DNA from: CAVAWX01 sp963592385
Lineage (GTDB): Bacteria; Actinomycetota; Coriobacteriia; Coriobacteriales; QAMH01
DNA: 64,000 nucleotides
NCBI GenBank assembly: GCA_963592385.1
Contig: CAVAWX010000001.1
Coordinates: forward strand, 1 to 64,000
Reading direction: 5' to 3'
The position numbers were made by a program, and so were the translations under genes. The notes under the pieces are model-generated. The model did no database searches. It was not told the DNA's origin and was given only the letters and a program-made list of their open reading frames with translations. Positions 8,104 through 16,322 of this stretch are shown one piece after another. Within the stretch, counting starts at the first letter, position 1. Every line of letters begins with the position of its first letter.

Positions 8104-8814
8104 TCACCCGCTTTCCAGCGCGAAATCGTAGAGCACCCACGAGACCAGCACCATCACCAGGTCGTAGGCGCATGCCAGCGCCATAGCCGGCGCGAACGCG
8201 TCCATCCACCCCGCCGCGCCGGCCGCCGCCGCGCTCGTCGCCGCGACGCACGCGTAGAGCAGCGGAAAGGCAAGCGGGATGAAGAGTATGGCAAGCAGTA
8301 CCTCGCCGCCGCGCGCACGCAGGGCAAGCGTGGCCACCATGGTCCCGACCGCCGAGATGCCGAGGCTGCCCGCCGCGATGGCCAGCACGGTGAAGGGAAA
8401 GGTCGCGGGAAGCTCGGCGCCGCCCAGCAGGAAGAGCCAGAACAGCGGCAGCACCACCAGCTCGACGATGGCGAGAAAGACGAGGTTGGCGGAAAGCTTT
8501 GCCAGGTAGACGACGGAACGGTCGATGGGCGCGAGCATCACGCCTTCCAGCGCGCCGGCCTCGCGCTCGTGCGAGAAGGAGCGCGACAGGCCGAGCAGGG
8601 CCGAGAAGACGATGACGACCCAGACGAGGCCGCCGGCCAGCTGCGAGACGGCCTCGGAGCCGCCGTCACGCGAGGCGGCCACCCCTAGCACGACGAGGAC
8701 CAGCACGGCGTAAAAGCCCATGTCGGCGACCATCGAGCGCGTCTTCAGCTCCTGGCGCAGGTCTTTTGCCACGAGCAGGCGGTACTGGGTGAAAAACGAG
8801 ACCGGGCGCTTCAT
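8104..8814 (-). CDS. ccmB: Heme exporter ABC permease CcmB
   Basis: CcmB is the membrane partner of CcmA in the CcmABCD complex that releases holo-CcmE. The 236-residue product has about six hydrophobic segments and the family pattern SRSFSHEREAGALEGVMLAPIDRS around residues 65-88. Its ATG overlaps the ccmA stop as ATGA, so translation is coupled. An open frame continues upstream of this start through ccmA, but that part is an out-of-frame shadow. Confidence 0.9.
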   Translation of the reverse strand: MKRPVSFFTQYRLLVAKDLRQELKTRSMVADMGFYAVLVLVVLGVAASRDGGSEAVSQLAGGLVWVVIVFSALLGLSRSFSHEREAGALEGVMLAPIDRSVVYLAKLSANLVFLAIVELVVLPLFWLFLLGGAELPATFPFTVLAIAAGSLGISAVGTMVATLALRARGGEVLLAILFIPLAFPLLYACVAATSAAAAGAAGWMDAFAPAMALACAYDLVMVLVSWVLYDFALESG

Positions 8815-9527
8815 CGGCGTGCCCCCTCGAGCAGCGCCGTGTAGCGCGCGGAGAAGGCGGGAAAGCCGTCTGCGGAGGTCTCCTCGAAGGCGGCGAGCTT
8901 GCCTGCGGCCAGGACCATCACGTGGCTTGCGTGCGCGTAGGCCGCCTCGGGGTCGTGGCTGACCATGACGACGGTGCGCACGCCGGCAGACGAGGCCACG
9001 ACGCCGGCGAGCATGGACGCGGCGCGGGGGTCGAGGCCGGTGTAGGGCTCGTCGAGCAGGAGCAGCTCGGGGTCGGCCACGAGCGCGCGGGCAAGGGCCA
9101 GGCGCTGGAGCATGCCGCGCGAGAAGCCGCGGACCGCGTCGTCTGCGCGATGCGACAGCTCCACCAGGTCGAGCAGCTCGGCCACGCGGGCCTGCGCGTC
9201 GGCCACGCCGTAGAGGCGGGCGAAGAAGAGAAGGTTTTCCTCGGGCGTCAGGTCCAGGTAGAGCATGGGCTGGTGGGTGAGAAAGCCGATGCGCGCGCGC
9301 AGGGCGTCGCCTTCCTCTTTCGGGTCGAGGCCGAAAAGCGAGAAGCTGCCCGCGCTCGGGCGCTCGAGGCCCGCCAGCAGGCGCAGCAGCGTGGACTTGC
9401 CCGCGCCGTTGGGGCCGAGGATCGCAAGCGAGGCGCCGCACGGCACGTCGAAGCTCACGTCGTGCAGGGCGCGGCGGGCCGCGTAGGCGCGGGTCAGGCC
9501 GCGTGCGGATATCGCGGGAGCGCTCAC
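8811..9527 (-). CDS. ccmA: Heme exporter ABC ATPase CcmA
   Basis: The 238-residue ATPase has Walker A GPNGAGKST near residue 37, an ABC signature in VRGFSRGMLQRLALARAL, Walker B LLLLDEPYTG and a switch histidine in VSHDPE. In the Ccm pathway its ATP hydrolysis frees heme-loaded CcmE from CcmC. It overlaps both neighbours by four bases (ATGA) in ccmF-ccmA-ccmB. Confidence 0.92.
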   Translation of the reverse strand: MSAPAISARGLTRAYAARRALHDVSFDVPCGASLAILGPNGAGKSTLLRLLAGLERPSAGSFSLFGLDPKEEGDALRARIGFLTHQPMLYLDLTPEENLLFFARLYGVADAQARVAELLDLVELSHRADDAVRGFSRGMLQRLALARALVADPELLLLDEPYTGLDPRAASMLAGVVASSAGVRTVVMVSHDPEAAYAHASHVMVLAAGKLAAFEETSADGFPAFSARYTALLEGARR

Positions 9528-11953
9528 CGGGGCTGCGCCTTCTCGGGGGCGGCGGCTGCGGTGTCGGCAGCGGCATCGGCAGAAGCGTCGCCGGCAGCAG
9601 CGTCGGCGCCGCTTGTGACGGCAGCGCCGGAGGCAGCCTCATCGGCAACGCGCGCCGCAGACGCAGGGCGTGCGGCGTGCGGCTTGGGCGCGGCGGGTGC
9701 CTTGCGCCTGGCGAACATCCCGAGCGCCGTGCCTATCATCAACAGGAAAAAGCCCGCCCACACGAAGGAGATGAGGGGGTTGATGCGCAGCTCGACGGAG
9801 TAGTCGCCGTCGTCGTTGACGCCGCGGTAGACGACGAAGAGGTCGTGGTCGATGCGCCCCGCCACGGCCGCGTCGTATTTCTGCTGGGAGGTCGCCGCGT
9901 CGAGGTAGATGGAGGGCGCGAGCGAAAAACTCGAGCCGTCCGCGGATTGCACCTGCAGCTCCAGCTTGTAGAGATAGCCGTCGCCCTTGTCCTCGACCGT
10001 CGCCTCGCCCGCCGAGACCGTGTAGGACCCTATCTGCATCTCGGCAGACGCCTGCGAGTCCTCGCTCGCCGCGAGGTATCCGCTCTTGTCCGTGACGTAC
10101 ATGCTCGACCCGACGAGGCCGATCAAAATGATGGCGAGGCCGGCGTGCGCGAGCATGCCGCCCAGGCGGGAGAAGAGCATGCGCGGGCTGCGGCGCAGCG
10201 GCACGGCCGGAGCGCCCTGCGCGATGGAGGCAAGCGTCGCGGGCTTTTCCGCCTGCGCCTTGGCATCCCCCTTCACCTGCCCGTCTGCGCGGCGCGTCGG
10301 GAGCGCCCGTCGAAACGCGGCAAGGCTCGTGCACAGAAGCAGGGCGGCCACGGCGAAGGCGACGATGGCCATCGCGTGGCAGTAGATGGCAGGCCCTGCC
10401 GCGAGCAGGTCCTCGGCGGCGCTGCCGCCGGCCGCCACCTGCGCGTCGTAGGCCGGCAGCAGGCACAGCGCCCAGTAGACCACGAGCGCCGCGAACACGA
10501 CAAGCGCGACGAGCGCGGGCACGCGCAGCTGCCTTTTCAGGCGTTTCCCGTCCGTCTTGCTCCACCCCAGCAGGGGCGCTGCGGCGACGACGGCCAAAAA
10601 GACGATGCCGAGCGGGCGGGCGATGGCGGCATACATCGTCGTCGACACGCTCTGGCCGCCGAGGGGCATCCACGAGGGCAGCGCCGAGGCGAGCGTGAGG
10701 TAGGCGAGCAGAAACGAGCTGGCGATCATCACGAGGTTGTTCAGGAAGTAGGCGAACTCCAGGGTGAAGAGCCCGCCGTCCTCGTCGGCCTCCCCCTTCG
10801 CCTTGCCAGACGCGCCCCCGGCGGCCGTCTCTTTCACCCCATCGGACGCGCCGTCCGCAGCGGCCGTCTCTTTCACCACCCCGAAGCTCTTCGGGCGCAC
10901 GAAGACGCCCGCGAGCGCCGCCACGCCCGCCACGACGATGAGCGTGCCGAACAGCCACGCCGACACCGGGTCGCCTTGGAAGGCGTGCACGCTTTGCACG
11001 ATGCCGGAGCGCGTGATGAAGGTGCCGACGATGACGAACATGAAGCACAGGCAGGCCGCGACGACGCTCCAGCGCTTGAAGGCGCCGTGCGTGCGGTAGA
11101 CGGTGAAGGAGTGCATGAGCGCCACGCAGCACAGCCACGACAGCAGGCTCGCGTTTTCCACCGGGTCCCAGCCCCAGTAGCCGCCCCAGCCCAAGACGAC
11201 GTAGGCCCACACCGCGCCCAGGCCGATGCCGGCGCCGAGGAACAGCCACGCGAAGGCCGTGACCCCGTTCACCCTATCGACCCAGGTGCGCGAGTCGTCG
11301 CCCGTGAGCAAGGCGGCCAGCGCGTAGGCAAACGGCACCGTCATGCCCGCGTAGCCGACGAAGAGCGTGGGCGGGTGTATGGCCATCGCCCAGTGCTCGA
11401 GCAGCGAGTTCATCCCGAGGACCGACGCCGAGACCGTCAGGTTGCCGTCCGCGTCGAAGTAGCTTGCCTCCGTGGGGATGAAGGGGCGCATGTCCTCGGA
11501 GAACAGCAGCGTGGCCGTGAAGACGCCCAGCACGACGAAGTGTATGGCCAGCGCCGCCGCGTCGACCCTCTCGCCGGAGTTGTAGTGGCGGCAGGCCATG
11601 TAGAAGGCGAACGCCGAGATGAGCCACGCCCAAAACAGCAGCGAGCCCTGGCTGCCCGCCCACAGGCCGGACAGCAGGTAGAGCCAGCGCAGGCCGTCGG
11701 TGGAGTTGCTGCGCTCCTCGACCACGTAGGCGATGGAGGTGTCGCCGGAAAACAGGCACACGACGATGACGAGGCAGCACACCGTGAGGGCGGCAAAGGC
11801 GAGGCCCGAGGCAAGGAGCGCCGCCCACATGGCCAGGTCGCGCGACGCGGGTTTCTTGCGGGCGAAGGTGCACGCGGCGAGCCCGGACAGAAAGCCCGCC
11901 ACGACGGAGGCGCACGCGACGAGCAGGCAGAAATTCCCTATAGCGTTGAACAT
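9524..11953 (-). CDS. ccmF: Cytochrome c heme lyase CcmF
   Basis: CcmF transfers heme from CcmE to apocytochrome c. This 809-residue polytopic protein has the WGGYWGWDPVENASLLSW tryptophan-rich motif at about residues 256-273, a histidine-containing segment HPPTLFVGYAG near 193, and many spans. Residues 359-394 form a cytoplasmic low-complexity insert with the pentapeptide VKETA twice. The C-terminus is Ala-rich (~55 residues). Because ccmG and ccmH are missing, CcmF may receive the apocytochrome directly. Confidence 0.94.
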   Translation of the reverse strand: MFNAIGNFCLLVACASVVAGFLSGLAACTFARKKPASRDLAMWAALLASGLAFAALTVCCLVIVVCLFSGDTSIAYVVEERSNSTDGLRWLYLLSGLWAGSQGSLLFWAWLISAFAFYMACRHYNSGERVDAAALAIHFVVLGVFTATLLFSEDMRPFIPTEASYFDADGNLTVSASVLGMNSLLEHWAMAIHPPTLFVGYAGMTVPFAYALAALLTGDDSRTWVDRVNGVTAFAWLFLGAGIGLGAVWAYVVLGWGGYWGWDPVENASLLSWLCCVALMHSFTVYRTHGAFKRWSVVAACLCFMFVIVGTFITRSGIVQSVHAFQGDPVSAWLFGTLIVVAGVAALAGVFVRPKSFGVVKETAAADGASDGVKETAAGGASGKAKGEADEDGGLFTLEFAYFLNNLVMIASSFLLAYLTLASALPSWMPLGGQSVSTTMYAAIARPLGIVFLAVVAAAPLLGWSKTDGKRLKRQLRVPALVALVVFAALVVYWALCLLPAYDAQVAAGGSAAEDLLAAGPAIYCHAMAIVAFAVAALLLCTSLAAFRRALPTRRADGQVKGDAKAQAEKPATLASIAQGAPAVPLRRSPRMLFSRLGGMLAHAGLAIILIGLVGSSMYVTDKSGYLAASEDSQASAEMQIGSYTVSAGEATVEDKGDGYLYKLELQVQSADGSSFSLAPSIYLDAATSQQKYDAAVAGRIDHDLFVVYRGVNDDGDYSVELRINPLISFVWAGFFLLMIGTALGMFARRKAPAAPKPHAARPASAARVADEAASGAAVTSGADAAAGDASADAAADTAAAAPEKAQPR
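10772..10879 (-). repeat. Low-complexity insert with internal repeat in ccmF
   Basis: This in-frame segment encodes about 36 Ala/Gly/Asp/Glu/Lys residues. An 18-base element containing GGCCGTCTCTTTCACC occurs twice about 40 bases apart, giving the repeated VKETA. Flanking sequence is normal CcmF membrane sequence, so the segment looks like an expansion in a cytoplasmic loop. Confidence 0.7.
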
Positions 11954-11983
11954 GAAAGCTGAAAACTCCTTATTTTCCCGTGT

Positions 11984-12742
11984 CTATTTTCCCGTGTCCT
12001 CGAAGGCGACCTGCGTCGCCTCGAAGCTGCCGTCTTGCTGCAAGGCGCCCGTCACCACGAGGGCCGCGCCGTCGGCTATTTGCTCGGAGAGCGCGCCGGA
12101 ATAGCGCACGGGCAGCTGCTCGCCGGACGCGTCCGGATCGGCCAGGACGAAGCGCGGGGTGGCGTCGACGCCTTGCAGGGTGCCGGCCGCAAGCGTGCCC
12201 GCCACCTTCACGTTCTTCGAAACGATGGCCTCCCCGTAGCCTTTCAGCTGGGAGACGGACAGCGCGTCGCTTGCCGTCTCGTACTTGCTGGGGCATTTCG
12301 TGACGAGCTGGGTGCAGCGCAGCGCCCCGCCCTCGAGCGTGCCCGTGCATATGGCCGTGACCCCGTTGCCGAAGGTGGCCGACACGCCGCGGTCGTAGGA
12401 GACCGCCAGCGTCGTGGACGGGTCGTTCGGGTCGTAGATGGAGAAGTCGAGCGTGTCGCCGCTGATCTTGTAGGAGTTGTCGACGACGTTGCCCGTGACC
12501 TCGACTTTCTTGCCTGTTGCGGCGTTTTGCGCCGCCTCGGCCACGCTCATGCTCGTGGCCACCGTGCCCGCCGAGAGAAACGCCGCCGCCNNNNNNNNNN
12601 NNNNNNNNNNNNNNNNNNNNNNNNNNNNNNNNTGCATCTTGTAGAGGAAGCTCGCGTACATGAACGCCGCCGCCGCCACGAGGACGATGACGACGATGCC
12701 GCCGACCACCGCGTAGCGCGTCTTCTTGCTCTTGGATGCCAT
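11984..12742 (-). CDS. ccmE: CcmE-type heme chaperone with two OB-like domains (contains assembly gap)
   Basis: The start is the ATG at 12742 (MASKSKKTRY). A single N-terminal membrane anchor is followed by 42 Ns, with the frame open on both sides. Residues ~78-150 form a CcmE-like beta-barrel ending in CPSKY, the CxxxY heme-attachment motif of the CcmE variant in which Cys replaces the usual His. A second CcmE-like OB segment follows (~VKVAGTLAAG to FEATQVAFED), including LPVRYSG, without Cys or His at the matching site. At ~252 residues it exceeds the usual ~150. It leads the ccm operon. Confidence 0.85.
   Translation of the reverse strand: MASKSKKTRYAVVGGIVVIVLVAAAAFMYASFLYKMXXXXXXXXXXXXXXXAAAFLSAGTVATSMSVAEAAQNAATGKKVEVTGNVVDNSYKISGDTLDFSIYDPNDPSTTLAVSYDRGVSATFGNGVTAICTGTLEGGALRCTQLVTKCPSKYETASDALSVSQLKGYGEAIVSKNVKVAGTLAAGTLQGVDATPRFVLADPDASGEQLPVRYSGALSEQIADGAALVVTGALQQDGSFEATQVAFEDTGK
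12591..12632. other. Assembly gap of 42 Ns inside ccmE
   Basis: The gap falls after the membrane anchor of CcmE and before the first OB domain. The reading frame is the same on both sides and 42 is a multiple of three, so the gap size may be close to real, though this is not proof. Confidence 0.95.
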
Positions 12743-13122
12743 GTTCGTGAACCGCTCGCCTTTCAAAGATTCTCGTGTCCGCGCCTGCCGCACGTGTGCC
12801 GCGCTTGCCGCCACGTGTACGCCGCACCGGCCGTGCACGTGTCCGCGCTTGCCGCAGACCTGCACTGCATGCCCGCCGCACGACAGTTCGCCCATGCTAG
12901 CACGGATGCGCCCCGCCGTTCGGCGCCAAGCGCTGCATTGTAAACGCGTCGCGGGCGCATCGCGCGAGAAAAGACGCAGTTTAGAGGGAAAATGTCGCGA
13001 TGAAGCGTGGGGAAAAACCCTATTCTTGCCACAGGAGAAATGCAGCGGCGAAGACGGGCGCCGCAGGCATGCGAACACGACGCCGCGGATACGACGCCGC
13101 GAACACGACGAAAGGAGGGCGC
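12743..13122. other. 380-bp divergent promoter region between ccmE and the sensor kinase gene
   Basis: No gene is seen. On the minus strand toward ccmE there is an extended -10-like TGCTAGCAT at 12902-12894, about 150 bases before the ATG, and a TACAAT hexamer further up. On the plus strand toward the kinase there is an AT-richer stretch near 12960-13030 with CTATTCT. Short repeated runs such as CCGCGCTTGCCGC occur at 12780-12860. Both divergent operons probably start here, which would allow shared control. Confidence 0.5.
12894..12902 (-). promoter_or_regulatory. Candidate extended -10 element of the ccm operon
   Basis: The nonamer TGCTAGCAT reads as an extended -10 (TGn plus TAGCAT). The same nonamer precedes the ATP synthase operon, and TTCTAGCAT precedes the ribosomal cluster. 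No clear -35 hexamer lies at normal distance. Confidence 0.35.
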
Positions 13123-14406
13123 ATGGCCGCACACGAGCACAGGGCCGCGAACTTCGACGAGGACGTCGTCACCGGAAGCGACATGCGCTACCAGCACGAG
13201 GTCGAGCGCCTGGCACGCGACTACGGCTTCGACTTCGTGGCGCTGGGGCTTGCCCCCTTCCTGGGCGCGCCTCTGAAATGGGTCTACTTCGCGGGGGCCA
13301 CGAGCGCGCGCGTGACCCGCATCGTCTTGTCGCCCGGGCACGGCATCGGCGGCATCGTCTTGAAGAGCGGCCAGGCGATGATGCTCACCGACATCGACCA
13401 CGACTTGGACCCGCGCGAGTACTCGAGCTACCCCATTGTCTTTGCCGAGGACCTGCGCAGCTTCTGCGCCCTGCCACTTGCCCGCGAAGGCCGCACCGTC
13501 GCCGTGCTCTTGCTCGCGCACCGCAGCACGGACCCCGCCTTCGAGGGCGACTACCGCCGCTGCGTGCACGAGCTCGGCAGCTCCTTCATCGACATGGACA
13601 TGAAGGCCGACGGTTTCATCGACTTCGAGGGCATCTACGCCTCCGGGCGCGAAGAGGAGGCCTCGCCGCTGCGCCAAGGCGAGCTGTCGAAGGTGGTGCT
13701 GGCCCAGGAAGACGAGCGCAAACGCCTGTCCCGCGAGCTGCACGACGGCATCGCCCAGCAGCTTCTGACCGTGTCGCTGAGGCTGCGCATGGCCCGCGAG
13801 CGCGTAGACGACAAGATGGCGCGGGAGCTGTTGGACGGGGCGCTCGCAGAGATCGACGCCATCCAATCCGAGGTGCACGACCTCTCCGTCGAGCTGCGCC
13901 CCTCGACCCTGGACAACTTCGGCCTCGTCTCGGCCCTGCGCTCCCAGGCGGCCGTGCTCGCGCACAGCTTTGGCGTGCAGGTGGACTTCGACGTGGTCGG
14001 CGAGCTGGGCCGCTTCGACGCGGCGGTCGAGACGCAGGTCTACCGCATATGCCAGGAGGCCATGCTGAACTCCTGCAAGTACTCGGGGGCAGACCGCATC
14101 GAGGCGCGCTTTTCCACGAGCGCCGGCTGGCTGTCTGCGTCCATCGCAGACCACGGCACGGGCTTCAACACCGCCGCGCCCGTCGTGCGGGGCAGCGGTT
14201 GCGGCCTGTCGGGGATGCGGGAGCGCGCGCAGGCCATAGGCGGCACGCTCGACGTGGCCTCGGGTGAAAACGGCACCACGGTCAGCCTGGTCGCCCCCAT
14301 GAGGGGCGCGGGCGGGCAGGCGCCCGGTGAAGGGGCGCACGGCGCAGGAGCGTACAGCGAAGGGGCGCAAGGCGAGCAGGCGCAGAGCAAGGAGGCGGCG
14401 CTATGA
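13123..14406 (+). CDS. Soluble GAF-domain sensor histidine kinase, NreA/NreB-like fusion
   Basis: The ATG at 13123 follows AAAGGAGG at good distance, giving 427 residues. Residues ~20-155 form a GAF domain resembling the nitrate receptor NreA (GFDFVALGLAP, LKWVYFAGA, GHGIGGIVLKSG, SSYPIVFAEDLRSFCALPLA). Residues ~185-260 are a HisKA_3 dimerisation domain with the phosphoacceptor His207 in RELHDGIAQQL. The HATPase domain has N316, DHGTGF and GLSGMRERA. There are no membrane spans, so it senses in the cytoplasm. The last ~35 residues are low-complexity Gly/Ala/Glu. Overlap with the regulator gene is ATGA. A nitrate ligand is inferred from the adjoining nap operon. Confidence 0.85.
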   Translation: MAAHEHRAANFDEDVVTGSDMRYQHEVERLARDYGFDFVALGLAPFLGAPLKWVYFAGATSARVTRIVLSPGHGIGGIVLKSGQAMMLTDIDHDLDPREYSSYPIVFAEDLRSFCALPLAREGRTVAVLLLAHRSTDPAFEGDYRRCVHELGSSFIDMDMKADGFIDFEGIYASGREEEASPLRQGELSKVVLAQEDERKRLSRELHDGIAQQLLTVSLRLRMARERVDDKMARELLDGALAEIDAIQSEVHDLSVELRPSTLDNFGLVSALRSQAAVLAHSFGVQVDFDVVGELGRFDAAVETQVYRICQEAMLNSCKYSGADRIEARFSTSAGWLSASIADHGTGFNTAAPVVRGSGCGLSGMRERAQAIGGTLDVASGENGTTVSLVAPMRGAGGQAPGEGAHGAGAYSEGAQGEQAQSKEAAL

Positions 14407-15047
14407 TCTCGGTCGTTTTGGCAGACGACCACGAGATGGTCCGCTCAGGCTTCAAGATGATTCTGGACAAAGACCCCCGGATCGAGGTGGTGGGCGAGGC
14501 TGCCGAGGGCACCCAGGCCTACGCGCTCGTCGCCGCCCGCAAGCCCGACATACTGCTGCTGGACCTCTCGATGCCGCCCGCGCAAAGCGGCCTCGTGGCA
14601 TGCGAGAGGATCGTGCGCGACCTGCCGGACACGAAGGTGATCATCTTGACCATGTTCGCCGAGCCGGAATACCTCTACTTCACCATGCGAAAAGGCGCGA
14701 AGGGCTATCTGCTGAAGAGCGCGACGCCGGACGAGCTGCTGCGGGCCGTCCACATGGTCTACGAAGGCGACAGCTACATCCACCCCGAGATGATGGAGCC
14801 CCTGGCGGCGTTTCTGGCCGACGGCGGCAAGGGCGTCGAAGAGGAGCTGGAGCAGCTGAGCGGGCGCGAGATGGAGATACTCGTGCTGCTGGCCAAGGGG
14901 TTCACGAACCGCGAGATCTCCGAGCAGATCTTCTTGTCCGTGAAGACCATCGAGGCGCATCGCGCGAAGATCTACGCGAAACTCGGGTTCTCGAACAGGG
15001 CGCAGCTCGTCGAGTTCGCCTTGCGGCACAAGCTCCTGAAGCTCTAG
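14403..15047 (+). CDS. NarL/LuxR-family response regulator, NreC-like
   Basis: The 214-residue protein has a receiver domain with D8/D9, phosphoacceptor Asp54 in LLLDLSMP and the LKSATPDEL switch segment. A linker leads to a LuxR-type helix-turn-helix (LSGREMEILVLLAKGFTNREISEQIFLSVKTIEAHRAKIYAKLG). It overlaps the kinase gene by four bases, so the two form a cognate pair. It faces the convergent nap operon and the divergent ccm operon, its likely targets. Confidence 0.92.
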   Translation: MISVVLADDHEMVRSGFKMILDKDPRIEVVGEAAEGTQAYALVAARKPDILLLDLSMPPAQSGLVACERIVRDLPDTKVIILTMFAEPEYLYFTMRKGAKGYLLKSATPDELLRAVHMVYEGDSYIHPEMMEPLAAFLADGGKGVEEELEQLSGREMEILVLLAKGFTNREISEQIFLSVKTIEAHRAKIYAKLGFSNRAQLVEFALRHKLLKL

Positions 15048-15055
15048 AGGCGCCG

Positions 15056-15075
15056 CCTCGCCGCGGATGGCGAGG
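15056..15075 (+). terminator. Possible terminator hairpin after the response regulator
   Basis: A perfect 7-bp stem (15056-15062 with 15069-15075) with a six-base loop starts about ten bases after the stop codon. A T-run is lacking on either strand, so termination is uncertain. It lies in the short convergent spacer to napH. Confidence 0.35.
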
Positions 15076-15134
15076 GGGGCGGCCGGGGCGTGCTCGAGGG
15101 CGGCAAAGGTGCGCCAGGCGGCGCGCGCACCTTG

Positions 15135-16064
15135 CTATCCGGGCAGGCCGGGCCCCATGGACAGCGCCTTTTCCGGGCAGGCCTCGACGCATTTCCCGCA
15201 GACCATGCAATCGCCGGCGCACACGGTCTTCGTCGCGCCCTCTATGGCAGGCTCCAAGATCTCGGGATCGGCGATGCAGACCCGCTTGCAGCGCCCGCAT
15301 TTCGTGCAGGCATGGCAGTCGATGCGCACGCGCAGAAAGCCGACGCGTCCGAGCAGCTCGTAGAAGCCGCCGAGGGGGCAGAGGCTGCGGCACCAGACGC
15401 GGTGCCCCCAGCACAGCTCGAGCGCGACGATGGCAAGCAGGGTGATGCCGCCGGCGACGCTGCCGAACACGAGCCCCTTGTTGATGAAGCCGATGGGGTT
15501 GAAGAGCTCGTAGACGGGGATGCTCGCGACGGCGGAAAGGACGAGCACGGCGACGGCCACCCCCATCTTGGCGCGGCGCGGCAAACGGCACTCGGGCAGG
15601 CGCTGGGCGGGCGCGACGCGGCGGCGCAGCGCGTCGATGCCCTCGAGCAGGAAATTCACCGGGCACACCCAGCCGCAGAAGGCGCGGCCGCGCACGAGGG
15701 TGAAGACGACGAGCGGCGGCAGGGCCGCGAGAAGCCAGGTGAGGTCGAAGGTCTTTGCCGCGGCGACGACCTGCAGCATGGCGAAGGGGTCGAGCGAGAC
15801 CACGGGACCTGCGGTCGACGACGACAAGGTCCCGTACCACGGAAACTGCGCCGGGGTCGCGACCGCGTCCGCGACGGCGTCGCCTGCAAGGTCGAGGCCG
15901 AGGATGCTCCAGCCGGCCGCGAGCACGGGCGCGAGGAAGAAGAGCAGCGCGAGCGTCTGCACGCAGCGGCGCAGGATGCTCCACGTGCGCGGACGGCGTC
16001 TTTTTCGCTTCTCCTGCGCCCCGCGCTCCTGCCCTTCGCCGCTGCCGGCGCTCCCCTTCACCAT
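15135..16064 (-). CDS. napH: NapH-like membrane ferredoxin (quinol oxidation)
   Basis: The ATG at 16064 is preceded six bases upstream by AGGAGG; a GTG six codons earlier overlapping napD is less likely. Several membrane spans are interrupted by two cysteine pairs, CGWVCP and CRSLCPLGG, typical of NapH/polyferredoxins. The C-terminal cytoplasmic end carries two 4Fe-4S motifs (CTKCGRCKRVC and CMVCGKCVEACP). NapH works with NapG to draw electrons from the quinol pool to NapA. It is the last gene of the nap operon. Confidence 0.9.
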   Translation of the reverse strand: MVKGSAGSGEGQERGAQEKRKRRRPRTWSILRRCVQTLALLFFLAPVLAAGWSILGLDLAGDAVADAVATPAQFPWYGTLSSSTAGPVVSLDPFAMLQVVAAAKTFDLTWLLAALPPLVVFTLVRGRAFCGWVCPVNFLLEGIDALRRRVAPAQRLPECRLPRRAKMGVAVAVLVLSAVASIPVYELFNPIGFINKGLVFGSVAGGITLLAIVALELCWGHRVWCRSLCPLGGFYELLGRVGFLRVRIDCHACTKCGRCKRVCIADPEILEPAIEGATKTVCAGDCMVCGKCVEACPEKALSMGPGLPG

Positions 16065-16078
16065 CTCCGCCCTCCTCT

Positions 16079-16321
16079 TCACGCAAGGCTCGGGTCGTCT
16101 TCGAAGTTGGCGTAGGCCAGCCCGACGCTCAGCACGCCGCAGATCTCCTGGAGGGCCTGCGCCGCATCGGCCGACGTGTCGACGGTCTCGGACTCCAGCG
16201 TGACGACCACCTTGGTGCCGACGACCTCGTGCACCTCGACGCCGTCGCGCGCGGCCAGGGCAGACGCCACCTTGTCCGTGTCGTCTGCGTAGGTGTCCAC
16301 CACCAGTCCCGAGATGACCAT
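16079..16321 (-). CDS. napD: NapD-like chaperone for NapA
   Basis: The 80-residue product starts MVISGLVVDTYADD and matches NapD in size and pattern. NapD is a small cytoplasmic protein that binds the Tat signal of NapA and proofreads export. It lies one base after the napA stop codon, which fits a dedicated chaperone. The sequence is divergent, so the name depends partly on context. Confidence 0.85.
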   Translation of the reverse strand: MVISGLVVDTYADDTDKVASALAARDGVEVHEVVGTKVVVTLESETVDTSADAAQALQEICGVLSVGLAYANFEDDPSLA

Positions 16322-16322
16322 G

